This document shows positions 48,881 to 60,013 of a stretch of DNA of 64,000 nt, piece by piece. A program made the position numbers and the translations under genes. The notes below the pieces were generated by a model. The model made no database searches and had not been told where the DNA came from. It saw only the letters and a program-made list of their open reading frames with translations. Each line of letters starts with the position of its first letter. Within the stretch, counting starts at the first letter, position 1. The stretch is from Sepiola atlantica (lineage: Eukaryota; Mollusca; Cephalopoda; Sepiida; Sepiolidae), in NCBI GenBank assembly GCA_963556195.1, contig OY744519.1, positions 39,530,301 to 39,594,300 on the forward strand. Reading direction: 5' to 3'.

Positions 48881-48881
48881 T
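48787..48881. repeat. (TA)n tract, right flank of MITE
   Basis: About 95 bp of TA repeats beginning exactly after the GTGTGGGC-type right terminus. Confidence 0.97.
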
Positions 48882-50364
48882 TAGGCAAATCATCTGAGGA
48901 TAAGGGTCAATGACTCGGGAATGAATGCTACAACAGATGAGTAACACAATAGTATGCATTGCGTTTAGTTACTTTTTGAACGGTTCATGACACGAATTTG
49001 TTGACATTGAATTAGAAGACGACCACGTTGTGATTAGCATGAGAGCATTCCGCCAGTAATGTGTTCCAAATAAGCTCTGTCTATGGAAATCCCACCGGTA
49101 AGACTTTTGTTCGTAGTTGATGTGAGAAGATTTCTTGATGTTAATGTATTACGAAGAGAAAAAAGAGGATAATGTTCATTCTCGGCAATCAGTCCAGCAG
49201 GTACTGAACCATATCGGTGGCCTTTCATCTGTCAGGTAGTTCTAGGAGGTGCACTCTCCCAGCATATGCCTATCCTCTTTGGAGTGCAGTAAGTTAATGG
49301 CTTACTGACTGAGGCGCCATGATTTAGGTATGCCGACGGAGCTGCCCAAACTATCTTTGTAGATCAGAGGGATTCTCTATTGGGTCGCTGGCTTGATCTC
49401 CCCCACCTTGTGCCACATATTGCTGCGGTAGGAGGTAATTAAATACCTGGGTATCCTCCAACCCGTTTAGTCTTCTAGTAACTTCGGTTGTTGAAAGATA
49501 CCTGATGGGGAAATAGCAGTCGAGGATTTGTTCTCAACAATCAGTCAGGCAAGAACTGAAACATTTCAGTGGGCGTTTATCTGTCCAGCCGAGCTATTTG
49601 ATCATGGGGAGTCTTAGGAGATGCACCCTCCGATGCCTTCCTTCCGCTCTTTCAGGTAGAGTAAGTTCATTGCTTACTCTTAGAGGCCTGCTAACCGGAG
49701 AATGCCGACAGGGGTGCCGAGTCTATTTTTGATACGCCTTTAGGGGCGTTGACTTGATCTTCCCTCACCCTCCGGCCTTGTGCCACATATTGCTGCAGTG
49801 GGAAGCAATTAAATGCTATCCCCCACTCGTTCAGTTTTGTGGTAACTTCGGTGTCTGAGAAGCGGGGGCATGGGGGATTACATGTCGTGGATCGGTTTTC
49901 GACAATCAGTCCGGCAGAGACTGGGCCATTTCGGTGGCTTTTTATCTGTCGTGCTGACATATATGTCCTGCGTAGTCATAGGAGGTGCACCCAACTATGC
50001 TTATGGGTGGAGTAAGTGTATTGCTTACTGCCTGGAGCGCTCTGACCTGGGAATACCGACGGGGCTGCCCAGGCAATTATCGTTAGGCCAGAATTCTTCT
50101 GATTTAGGGGCGCTTGCTTAATCTTCCACCACCATCCGGCTTTTTCCCACACATTGCTCAGGTGGGAAGCAAGTAAATACTGTGCCCCTCCAACCTGTTC
50201 AGTCTTTCAATAACTTTGATTGATTAAAGACTTTAGGATGGGCAAATACCAGTCGAGGAGTCGTTTTTGAGAATTAGTCCGGTAGGAACTGGACAATTTC
50301 TGTGGACTTTTAGCTGTCGGACTCATTGATTGTAGCTAGGTTGTATTCATAAGTCCACCCTCTC

Positions 50365-50605
50365 AGGTATTGCCTCCCCTCTTTAGTCGTGGATAGCTTA
50401 CTGCCTTAGGTGCTTTGGCCGGGGAATGCCGACGGGACTGCCCATCCAATTTTTGATAAGTTAGAGTGCTTCTTCTTTATGGGCGCTGGCTTTACTATCC
50501 CCCACATGTTCCACATATTCTTGCTGTACAAAGGAATTAAATACCTTGGTCTACACCAGCCCGTACGGTCTTTCTGTAACGTCACTTGCTGAGAGACTTC
50601 GGACT
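50365..50605 (+). repeat. Segment duplicated at +1,678 bp
   Basis: From AGGTATTGCCTCCCCTCTTT onward, about 230 bp is nearly the same as 52043-52280, far closer than other monomers are to each other. This indicates a multi-monomer duplication within the satellite. Confidence 0.8.
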
Positions 50606-52042
50606 GGTGAATACCAGTCGAAGATTCGTTCTCTACAATCAGTCTGGCAGAGACTGGACCATTTCGGTGGCTTTATATCTGTCGGGCTATATATTAGTTC
50701 TGGGTAGTTCTAAAGGGTCCACTCTGCCTAGCCTTGTTTCTCTGCTTTGGGGTCTAGTTAGTTCATTGCTTACTGCCCGTGGCGCCCTGACCAGGGAATA
50801 TAGACAGGTCTGCCTAGGTTATTTTTATTGGCCAGAATGCTCCATTTTTTAGGGACGCTAAGTTGACTTTCTCCACCTTTCGGCATTGTGCCACATCTCA
50901 CTGCTATGGGAAGACAATTAAATACTGGGTCCACCCCAACCAGTAACGTATTTCGGTAACTTTGGTTGCTGAGAAGCGGCGGGATGAGGAAATACAAGTC
51001 GAATATTCGTTCTCGAGAACAAGTCCGGCTAGAACTGAGTCATTTCGGAATCCCATTATCTGTCGGGCTAATTTATAGGGCCGCACCCTTCCAGACCTAA
51101 CCTGTCCTCTTTGGGGTGGAGTAAGTTGATTGCTTATTGTCTGGTGCGTCCTAACCAGAGACTGTCGACGGGGCTGTCCGGGTTATTTTTGTTAGTTCTA
51201 GAGTGTTCCTACTTTAGTTGCGCTGGCTTGATCTTCCCCCGTCTTTCGGCCTTGTGCCACATATTGCTACGGTGGGAAGCAATTAAATACTGAGTCCCCC
51301 AACCCGTGAAGAATTTCAGTACCTTCGGTTGCAAAAACACGGTGGGATGAGGATATACCAATCGAGGATTCGAGTTTGACAATCAGTCCGGCAGGAAATG
51401 GACAATTTCTGTGGCCTTTTAACTGTCGGCTAAGATATTGGTTCTGGGTAGTCCTCGGAAGTCCACCTTCCGATGCCTTGCCTTCTCATTTTAGGGGTGC
51501 AGTAATGTTATAGCTTTCTGCCTGAGGCGCGGTGACCGGATAATTCCGACGGGACAACCCAGTCAATTTTGTATAGGCAAGAGTGCCTCTCTGTTAGGGG
51601 CGCTAGCTTTACCACCTCCACTTTCCGACTTTGTCCCACATATTTCTTCGGTATGTAGGAATTAAACACCTGGTCTGACATCAGCTCGTTTGTCTTTCTG
51701 TAACGTGAGTTTCTGAGAAACTTCGGACTGGTAAATACCAGTCGAGGATTCGTTCCGCAGAATCAGTCCGGCAGGAACTGGGCCATTTCAATTGTCTGTT
51801 ATCTGTCCAGTTGATGTATTAGTCCTGGGTATTCCTATAAAGTCGACCCTCACAGGTTTAGTTTCCTCTCTTTAAGATGGAGTAAGTTCATAGCTTATTG
51901 CCTAGGGCGCCCTGACCGGAGAATACTGACGGTCTGCTTAGGCTGTTTTTTTTATAGGCAAGCGTGCTCCTTCTTTAGGGGCGCTGACTTGTATTTCCCC
52001 ACCTTTGTGATTTGTACAACATATTCCTACGGTGGGAACGAA

Positions 52043-52285
52043 AGGTATTGCCTCCCCTCTTTAGTCGTGGATAGCTTACTGCCTTAGGTGCTTTGGCCGG
52101 GGAATGCCGACGGGACTGCCCATCCAATTTTTGATAAGCTAGAGTGCTCCTTCTTTATGGGCGCTGGCTTTACTATCCCCCACCTGTGCCACATATTCTT
52201 GCTGTACAAAGGAATTAAATACCTGGGTCTTCACCAGCCCGTATTGTATTTCTGTAACGTCAGTTTTTCTGATATTTCGGACTGG
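52043..52285 (+). repeat. Second copy of the duplicated segment
   Basis: Begins abruptly after GTGGGAACGAA (near 52032-52042), which belongs to the 3' part of a monomer. The phase jump there gives the irregular 555 bp spacing of markers (51760 to 52315) and marks a recombination joint. Confidence 0.75.
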
Positions 52286-53345
52286 TGAATACCAGTCGAG
52301 GAATTATTCTCAAGCATAAGTCCGCCAGAGGCTGGTCCATTTCGGTGGCATTTTATCTGTCAGGCTAAGGTATCAATTCTGGGTAGTCTAAGGAGATCCA
52401 TTATCCTAGGCTTTGACTTTGGAGTGAAGTAACTTTATTGCCTTGACCGGGAATGCTGACAGGGCTTACAATGCAATTTTGATAGGCTACACTGATCTTT
52501 ATTAAGGGGCACTGGCTTGATACGTGTGCCACATATTCCTGCGCTGGGAAAGAAATTAAATATCTGGTCGAAAAATAGCCCGTCTATCTTTCTGTAACGT
52601 CAGTTGCTGAGAGACTTCGGACTGGTGAATACCAGTCGAAGATTCGTTCTCTACAATAAGTCTTGCAGGAACTGCGTCATTCCAGTAGCTTTTATGTGTC
52701 GGGCTTATGGTATACGTCCTGTGTAGTTAATTGAAGTCAACACTCCCAAGCTTTGGTGCCCCTTTTTAGGTGGAGTAAGTTTATTGCTTATTGTCTGGGG
52801 CGCTCTTTCCGTGCATTACATTCGGGGCTACGCAAGCTTTTTTGATAGGCCAGAGTTCTTCTTTTTTATGGGCGCTGGCTGTACACTTCCCTACCTTCCG
52901 GCTTTGTGGCACATATTCTTGCTGTGGAAGAGAATAAATTATATTCGTCTACACCAGCCCGTACGGTCTTTCTGTAACGTCATTTGCTGAAAGACTTCCG
53001 ACTGGTGAATACCAGTCGAAGATACGTTCGCGTCAATCAGTCCAACAGGAACTGGGCTATTTCGGGGGTCTTTTATCTGTTGGGCTGATGTATATGTCAT
53101 GAGTATATACAAGGAAACACACCTTTCCAGACCGTACCTCCCCTATTTGGAGTGGAATAAGTTTATTGCTTACTGCCTGAGGCGCCTGACCGGGGAATGT
53201 TGACGTGGCTGACTAGGCATATCTTATAGGCCAGAGTTCTCTCTCATTAGGGGCGGTGGCCTTACTTCCCCACGTCCGACTTTGTGCCACATATTCCTGC
53301 GGTGACAAGTAATTAATACCTTAGACAACACCAGTCTATACTGGC

Positions 53346-54329
53346 ATTCAAGACTGACGTACAGCCACTTTTGTTTTCTGTTGTATTATACTTTTTTTAA
53401 TATACTATTTTATATACACTCCCAGTTAGTGTATTCCTTCACACACCTTTACAGTGTCACAACAAAAACAAAACTTACACAAGTGTTATTGTGTCTGCCA
53501 TTTGTTTCCAGCCATAAAATTTATGCGGATAAATATTGTTCACGGTGAGACAAACAGTTCGCCGATCCTTGTAATTATCGGTCGTAATGTAGTCAGTTCC
53601 ATATCTAATGGAAGCATCAGAGACCTGGTCTGTTTTTTTTTAGTATTTTTACCCTAATATGGAGTGTGGTAATACTGACTAATTCGGAATCCAGTTAATT
53701 TCATCGAACCATTTCCATGTAGGATCCTTCACATCGCCCTACATGTACGAACCTACTTATAAGACGATTTGTCGACACCAATACCAGCAATAGAACCTAG
53801 CAGTACAAAATAGTATTATGCTGATTCATGCGAATTAACTTATTTTACTTTTATCAAAATATTCAGTCTATGATTTTATTTTATTTTCCAGAACTTACTT
53901 CATATATGAATTATTACTATTATAAGGAATTGTGCATATATATCAATATTTTTGCCCATCAGATGATTCTCATAATACGTCTACTGTTACTTAATTATAA
54001 GAAGCATCCATTTCAATGTATGAACCTGTGTTTACACTTGTTCATTAACATAAAAGTTAAGTTTTTAGTTCTAATTTTTTGTGTAATAATAATGCCATTT
54101 ATTTATTATTTTCCTCAAGGATACACCATCGGCACTGTCAGGAAATATTAATTTATTTTACTTATTTCCTTGTAATGTGTAATAATGAAAATTAGATTTA
54201 TGATGTGAGAAATTGATATATTGTTCTATCATCCGTCGTAGCTGGAATTTGCCTTAGATGGATCGATGATCACATACGAGGCAGACTATTTATAATGCTT
54301 TGTAAGAAAAAAAAAGAAAGTAATACATA
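53346..54329. other. AT-rich DNA, nothing recognised
   Basis: No supported gene. The 107-codon frame at 53828-54151 is Phe/Tyr/Ile-rich and hydrophobic, typical of AT-rich noise. I see no transmembrane-protein family signature. Confidence 0.45.
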
Positions 54330-54800
54330 CCGTTGCTGTTGCCGGCCTTCAAGTGGGGTGGGGAAAATTCCAACAAGAGCAGAGATAATGAGGTGATATT
54401 TATATGTGTTAAGATGGAGGTGGCAGGTTGTTACAAGCCTATAAATAGAGGTTCTACCTCTCACCGGTGTGGTTCAGTTGATGAGAGCCCTAAGTGTTAT
54501 TGTGTTCCAGAGCTTGGAGGAGAACAGAATTAGTACAGAATTCGACTCACTATAGACCAGACACTGGATCGTTAATCCTGCAGAGAAATCCGTTCTCTGC
54601 CCCATTACATATTGTTACCGGACCTATTGGTTGGGTCGCTAAGGGAACAATTCCTTTTGCAACCCACCCCCAACTGCTGCCTCGGCCCCTTTCAGGGTAT
54701 TGACTGTGAAGTGGATCTTTTCTTACATAGGGATTTATTCCCACAGCTTACAATAATGCAGTACAGGCTAGCACACGTTATAATACGTCAATGATTCCTG
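54330..54800 (+). promoter_or_regulatory. Promoter- or LTR-like GC-richer stretch
   Basis: A consensus-like TATA motif CTATAAATAGAGG (near 54439-54451) is followed by balanced, mRNA-like sequence and, near 54610, TGTTACCGGACC...GGGAACA. Composition contrasts with the flanks. Overlapping short frames on both strands (54270-54464, 54333-54533, 54494-54703, 54550-54744) match nothing. It could be a solo LTR or an old 5' exon. At 54538-54555 is GAATTCGACTCACTATAG. Confidence 0.3.
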
Positions 54801-54824
54801 TTGTTGCGTTGTGTTAAATATCTT

Positions 54825-54882
54825 CTATATATTAATACGATAGAGTGTGTGTTCGTGTGTCACGCTTACATCAAAAGCTCTG
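54825..54882 (+). repeat. Direct repeat left of SINE
   Basis: TATTAATACGATAGAGTGTG then TGTTCGTGTGTCACGCTTAC and ATCAAAAGC. A near copy lies at 55097-55150. Confidence 0.75.
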
Positions 54883-54949
54883 TGTATGCTTGCCGCACCT
54901 AGATTTGGAAAAGCATTCAATTCACCTTATTCTCGTAATACTTCAAAGT

Positions 54950-55096
54950 ATTTCCCTTTGGCGCAATGGTTAGCGATGTAGGGGTTTGACGTCTTTATTT
55001 TACGTCAGCCCGACTGGTATATAGTTCGATCCCAACTAATCTCTAAGATTTTTTTCCACACCGGATGGAGGTTAGGGAGGTAACGACCGGGGAGAC
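54950..55096 (+). mobile_element. tRNA-like SINE head
   Basis: Box A TGGCGCAATGG (54959-54969) fits TRGYNNARNNG fully and box B GTTCGATCC (55024-55032) fits GWTCRANNC fully, 54 bp apart. No good acceptor or anticodon stem was confirmed, so this is a SINE or tRNA-derived module, not a tRNA gene. It lies exactly between two near-identical direct repeats, one possibly serving as its 3' tail. Confidence 0.65.
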
Positions 55097-55150
55097 ACAT
55101 ATTAATACGATAGCGTGTGTGTTATTTTGTAAACGCTTACATCAAAAGCA
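55097..55150 (+). repeat. Direct repeat right of SINE
   Basis: TATTAATACGATAGCGTGTG then TGTTATTTTGTAAACGCTTA and CATCAAAAGC, matching the left repeat about 270 bp upstream. Confidence 0.75.
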
Positions 55151-55736
55151 ACTACCTTCCGAATTGAGACCAAGATTAATTTAATCTGAAGCATTAACAA
55201 AATAAGGTGGAGTCGTCGAAATATTACCCGTACTAGAAATATTGTATATAAACAAGTATATAAAGTGTTTCATGTATTGTTGATTTTTTTAAATATATAT
55301 ACAAGTCAAATCTTATCATATTTTATTAAAACATGTGTTGGTTAGGAACAAGATAATTAGTATTGAAAACATACTTTCGTGTAATTTTCACGGGCCCCGC
55401 TAGTTAAATATTAGTAAACAGGGGGTGATTTCGAGTCGAAATCATAATTTTACGCATGTAATCATAAGAAAAAACGGGTAAATACTCGCTTGAGGAATAA
55501 AGTGCAGTCTTCATAGTAACAGAAGTAATGGTTAGAAGACTCCATTTTGTTAGCGATTATTTATACATTTCAAGAGTGTTTTTCCTCAGATTACATTCGT
55601 AAAACTAATTTGGTTTAAACACAAAATGGTTCCTCATTTACTAATATTTAACAAAATACAAAAAACAGGAAGCAATATGTATCGCCTACAAGGAATTTCT
55701 ATCGCATTATGTTCAATACTCTAACAAACGCTTTAA

Positions 55737-55739
<3 letters not shown>
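55151..55739. other. Unassigned
   Basis: No gene or repeat unit. TTTTCACGGGCCCCGCTAGT near 55388 resembles 3' ends I associate loosely with invertebrate repeats, but no element can be delimited. Confidence 0.4.
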
Positions 55740-55775
<36 letters not shown>

Positions 55776-55827
55776 CATTTTATATATATATATATATATA
55801 ACATTATATATATATATATATAACATG

Positions 55828-55888
<61 letters not shown>
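55740..55888. repeat. (TA)n interrupted by AACAT(N)TTA
   Basis: About 150 bp of TA with three spaced interruptions (AACATTTTA, AACATTA, AACATGTTA), which are near-palindromic variants of one another. Confidence 0.95.
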
Positions 55889-55891
<3 letters not shown>

Positions 55892-56262
55892 ACATTTTAA
55901 ACTGAATTATTTCGAGACTTGATTATTGGGAAAATGGTAGTTTTATCTGTACCATTGAAGAGCCATGCATATAACTGTCCTGTTTTTTAATCTCCGAAAC
56001 AGTTACATGGTAAACAGCTGAAGATCCCCGTGTTAATATTAGATGCTTACGTTAAGGTCTCCTGCTTTTGTTTCACTGTTAGATACTTAATCTCCCTTTT
56101 TATTTTATTTACTTACTATTATATATTATTTATTTATTAATTTTCCAACAAATGTTAAGTCTACACTATTTTTGGATTTAGTTAGTTTCTCTGGGAATTT
56201 AAACTGCATTTTCCTTCTTGTTTTTGTCTTTTTGTTTAAAATAACTCAAAGCTTCTTTACAC
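55889..56262. other. Unassigned
   Basis: AT-rich sequence between two TA tracts, with no terminal inverted repeats. Confidence 0.45.
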
Positions 56263-56288
56263 TATATATATATATATATATATATATA
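56263..56288. repeat. (TA)n, left flank of mariner
   Basis: A short TA run that ends exactly at the mariner CACGATG terminus. Confidence 0.95.
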
Positions 56289-57563
56289 CACGATGTGCGT
56301 TAAATACGTAATGTCCCTGACTTACTTCCAGGTGTCTGATCTAGATGGAATTGTGCATGTGTACTGATTTATATCTGTATGAATGATGTTACAAATAAAA
56401 ACTATATGTTGTTTCTGATTTACAGGTGTTTGAACTGAGTCAGGTGTGTAATGGAGCCAGTTGAATGTCACGCAGTAATCCGGGTTAGTATTTGAAAGGA
56501 AGCACACTAAAGGAGACTTTTGATGAACTGAAAACACTTATAGTGGTGATGCCCCATCATATGACCTTCTAAAACGGTGGCATCGTTAATTCAAACGTGA
56601 CCGTAAGTCTGTGGAAACAGCTCTCTGACCGGATCATTTCTCTTCTGCCATTGATGAGGCATCTTTCCGTCAAGTTGAGCTGACATTTTAGTGATCGACG
56701 CATTACTATTCGCAAAAGAGCCCAAAAGGTCAAGATTAGTACAGGGTCTGTGAAAACGATCATGCATGACAATTTGCATATGCATAAGGTGTCTCCCAGA
56801 TTGATTCCAAGGTTGCTCACACCTTTTCAGAAGCAAGAACGTGTCGAGTGCTCGAGGATAAATTTGGAGATGTGCAAACAAGATGAGTCAAAGTTTTCCA
56901 AAGGACTGATTACACAGGATGAAACTTGGGGCTAGACCTATGATCCATAAACCAAAGCGCAGTAAATGCAGTGGAAGCACTTGGACTGACCACCTCCAAA
57001 AAAGGCAAGGGTGCAGCCCTCCGCTAACAAGGCTATGCTCACAGCCTTCTTGGAGCAGGACAGAGTAGCGATGACATATTTCCTGGCAAAGGGTACCAAA
57101 ATTACAGGGGCCTATTACGCTTCACGTTTCATGAAATTAAGAGAAACTATCAAAATCAAGAGGCGGGGCAAAAACAGTAAACTTGTACTCCTCCTGCAGG
57201 GCAACCCTCCGGTCCACAACTCGCATGTCGCCAGAAGCACGGACGTGTGGCTATAAAATCCTCCCCATCCCCCTTACTCGCCTGACCATGCACTCTCTGA
57301 CTTTCATCTATTCCCAGCTATGAAGTTGTTTTTGAAAGGAAAGCGTTTCTCAAATGATGCAGCCTTGATTTTTGAAGTTACGACGTGGTTGGAGACCAAC
57401 CTGGGTGTTCTAAAACACCAGTGTCCAGAGCTGAATCAAACAATGGAAGAAATGCATAACTCTGGGTGGTTACTATGTAGGGGAATACTAATAATTGTGC
57501 GAAGTTTCATTAATCTACTGTTATGGACAATGGGTCAGGGGCATTACTTATTGAACACCCTTC

Positions 57564-57566
<3 letters not shown>
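56289..57566 (+). mobile_element. mariner-family DNA transposon
   Basis: 1,278 bp, normal for mariner. The left end is CACGATGTGCGTTAAATACG, TAATGTCCCTGACTTA. The reverse complement of the right end is CACGAAGGGTGTTCAATAAG, TAATGCCCCTGACCCA, so both TIRs are present. TA lies on each side, as expected for mariner target duplication, and those TAs belong to (TA)n tracts. It encodes a broken transposase and is presumably inactive. Confidence 0.92.
56451..57500 (+). pseudogene. Broken mariner transposase
   Basis: Starts ATG-GAG-CCA-GTT (MEPVECHAVIRV), with stops and frameshifts through the helix-turn-helix half. The catalytic half is readable: ITQDETWG with the first catalytic Asp; MQWKHLD; KARVQPSANKAML; ITGAYYASRFMKLRETIK; then LLQGNPPVHNS, where the usual second catalytic Asp (LLQDNAPVHNS-like) is Gly; and YSPDHALSDFHLF with the final Asp of the D,D34D triad. 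Two in-frame stops follow DETW. Ends near NSGW. The open pieces are 56750-56935, 57011-57256 and 57320-57631. Confidence 0.9.
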
Positions 57567-57606
<40 letters not shown>

Positions 57607-57621
57607 TATATATATATATAT
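57567..57621. repeat. (TA)n shared by mariner and Penelope ends
   Basis: A 55 bp TA tract lying exactly between the right TIR of the mariner and the left end of the Penelope-like element. Confidence 0.96.
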
Positions 57622-60013
57622 GGGAAAATGAAAAAGGAAAACCACAAAATGGATGTTTTGTATGTATACATTGACGTTTCGTCTTTATTTATAAGAATTC
57701 ATTAGGATGATAATATAAAGAAAAATGTCATGCAAGTACAAACAGATGTAGGGTTGACATATTGGGAAAAAGGAAGAAAATAATGGCTACAACTGGAGAA
57801 AACAGTAGGGTAGACGTCCCTACTTGGTGAGGACTGAAAAATGAATGTTTATGAAAATGAGTGGGGAAAGAAGTGGAAAGATGGGGTGAGCAAGGAATAC
57901 TGTGGCTGGTAGTAAGAGAAAGAGGTGGGGGATGAGCAGGAATAATGTGGATGGCAGTGAGGGAGTTGAGGAGAGGGAGGAAGGAGGTATTTGAACGGGT
58001 GGCTGCGGTCAATACTGAAGGGGAATACGTAAGTTGGAATGTTTGTGTGTGAGGGGTGTATGCAGAGAAATGGAGGGTGGGTAGAGAAGGAAGGGTTTGT
58101 GATTTTGGTGGATGGGGGAAAGTTACGGTCTTAGAGAGGGTTTTGAGAAAATGAGGGGATTTAAGAGTATGGGGGTATGGAAGAGTGAGGGTACGAAAGG
58201 AGTGATTGAGAGGGGGAATGGGTGAGGGGGAGAGGTAAGATTTGTTGTGATAGGGCATGAAATATTTGAAATATTTGGAAAATGATGGCAATGAGTGAGG
58301 GAGTGGAGGGGTGGAGGAGAGGGAGGAAGGAGGTAATTGAACAGGTGGCTGCGGTCAAGACTGAAGGGGAAAAAGTAAGTTGGAATGTGTGTAGCTTCTG
58401 CTGAAGGGTTTGGGTTTACATTTCGACAAGATGGGAAGATAAGGATGACATAGAAACTGAAGCTCTCAGTTTCGGTTTAAAAGTCGCCACTGGAATACAC
58501 TCTAACCCCACCACCAACACAGTTCTAAAAAATTACAGACACACTGACACAGATTTCACTAAAGGTTTCATTCAAGGAATAATCTCAACCACCACCAATC
58601 TCCCTAATGACTCCGTCTTACCCAAGAGATACATAGACACTCTTAAACACCTAGCTAACAACAGCAACATTATCATATCACCATCAGACAAAGGAGGGGC
58701 CATAGTAATCATGGACAAAAATTCATATATCAAAAAAATATCTACTCTATTATCCGACGAAAACACATACACTAAAACTGACCAAAAAACTATAGATAAA
58801 AACATAGAACATTTTAACAAATCTTTCAAACACCTAATCAATAACAACAAAAAATGGGCATCACACATTGATCATCACCACATCATTCCCACACTATACG
58901 GGCTCTCAAAACCCACAAACCTGACATCCCCATGCGTCCCATTGTATCAAGCATAGGTAGCACCACACACAAAATCGCACGGGCCATAGCTAACATCCTC
59001 ACTCCACTAATGGGCACCTTCCCACATCAAAAATTCAGGCGACCTTCTTAGCAGAATAAAAACATCAACGTAGAAAATAAAAATATACATAGCCTAGATG
59101 TAACATCGCTCTATACTAATGTACCTGTTAAAAAATGCCTAAACTTACTTCACACACATCTAAAGAAAATCAAAACCGACCTACCTTTTCCCCCCAACAC
59201 TTTTATAGAAATAATTAGACTCATCTCTGACGTAACATATTTCCAATTTAACGAAGTATTCTACAAACAAAAATTTGGACTCCCCATGGGCAACCCCCTT
59301 TAGCGGTGTATTAGCCTGCCTCTTTTTAGAATTCTTAGAATCCGGCCCTTTAAAATATGGACAACCCCCTAACATCGAATAATTTAGATACATAGATGAT
59401 ATTTTAATGTTCCTCCCCACAGACATACACATCAATAATGTTAAAGATACACTCAACACAGTAGACTCCTCCATAAAATTCACCCATGAGACTGAAATAA
59501 ACAGCTCTATTCCCTTCCTAGATACCCTCATAATTAAGTCCAACTACAAACTAGAATTTACGGTACACCGGAAAAACACTCACAAAAATGACTACATACA
59601 TTTCTACTCCCACCACCATAGCAAGATCAAAACAGGTATAATTATAGGTTTCTTCCTACGCGCCCTTAGAATATGTAGCCCCCAACACATAGTTGAAGAA
59701 ATAAAGTACATTTTAAATTCCCTAAAAACATTGCAATACCCCACACATTTTCATAAACATTCATTTTTCAGTCCTCACCAAGTACGGACGTTCACCCTAC
59801 TGTTTTCTCCAGTAGTGGCCATTATTTTCTTCTTTTTTCCCAATATGTCAACCCTACATGTGTTTTTACTTGTATGACATTTTGGTTTATATTATTATCC
59901 TGATGAAGACTTATAAATAAAGGGGAAACGTTGATGTACACATAAAAACATCCATTTTTTGGTTTTCCTTTTTCATTTTCTCATCACGTCGGATTATCTT
60001 CATCCTTCCTTTC

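Larger units (their letters stand above)
49186..53345 (+). repeat. Satellite of ~365 bp monomers, U2-lacking variant
   Basis: About 12 monomers, marked by CAATCAGTCCGGCAGGAACT near 49186, 49538, 49903, 50271, 50636, 51018, 51380, 51760, 52315, 52653 and 53034. Each has a head with a perfect hairpin GACTGGTGAATACCAGTC and CATTTCGGTGGCTTTTATCT, then a body shared with the 13 kb U2 array: GGAGGTCCACCCTCCCAGGC, AGTAAGTTTATTGCTTACTG, GGGGAATGCCGACGGGGCTG, CCTTGTGCCACATATT and GTGGGAAGCAATTAAATA. Short frames within (for example 49691-49960, 50410-50592 and 52088-52288) are repeat translations. Confidence 0.85.

Noticed and set aside
53828..54151. 107-codon multi-pass membrane protein
   Set aside because: Hydrophobic residues come from AT-rich codons; no family pattern and no neighbouring coding signal.
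57728..58291. 187-codon Ser/Pro/His-rich reverse frame as a gene
   Set aside because: It overlaps the Penelope leader and inverted arm; its end repeats the translation seen in the right arm, so it is element sequence.
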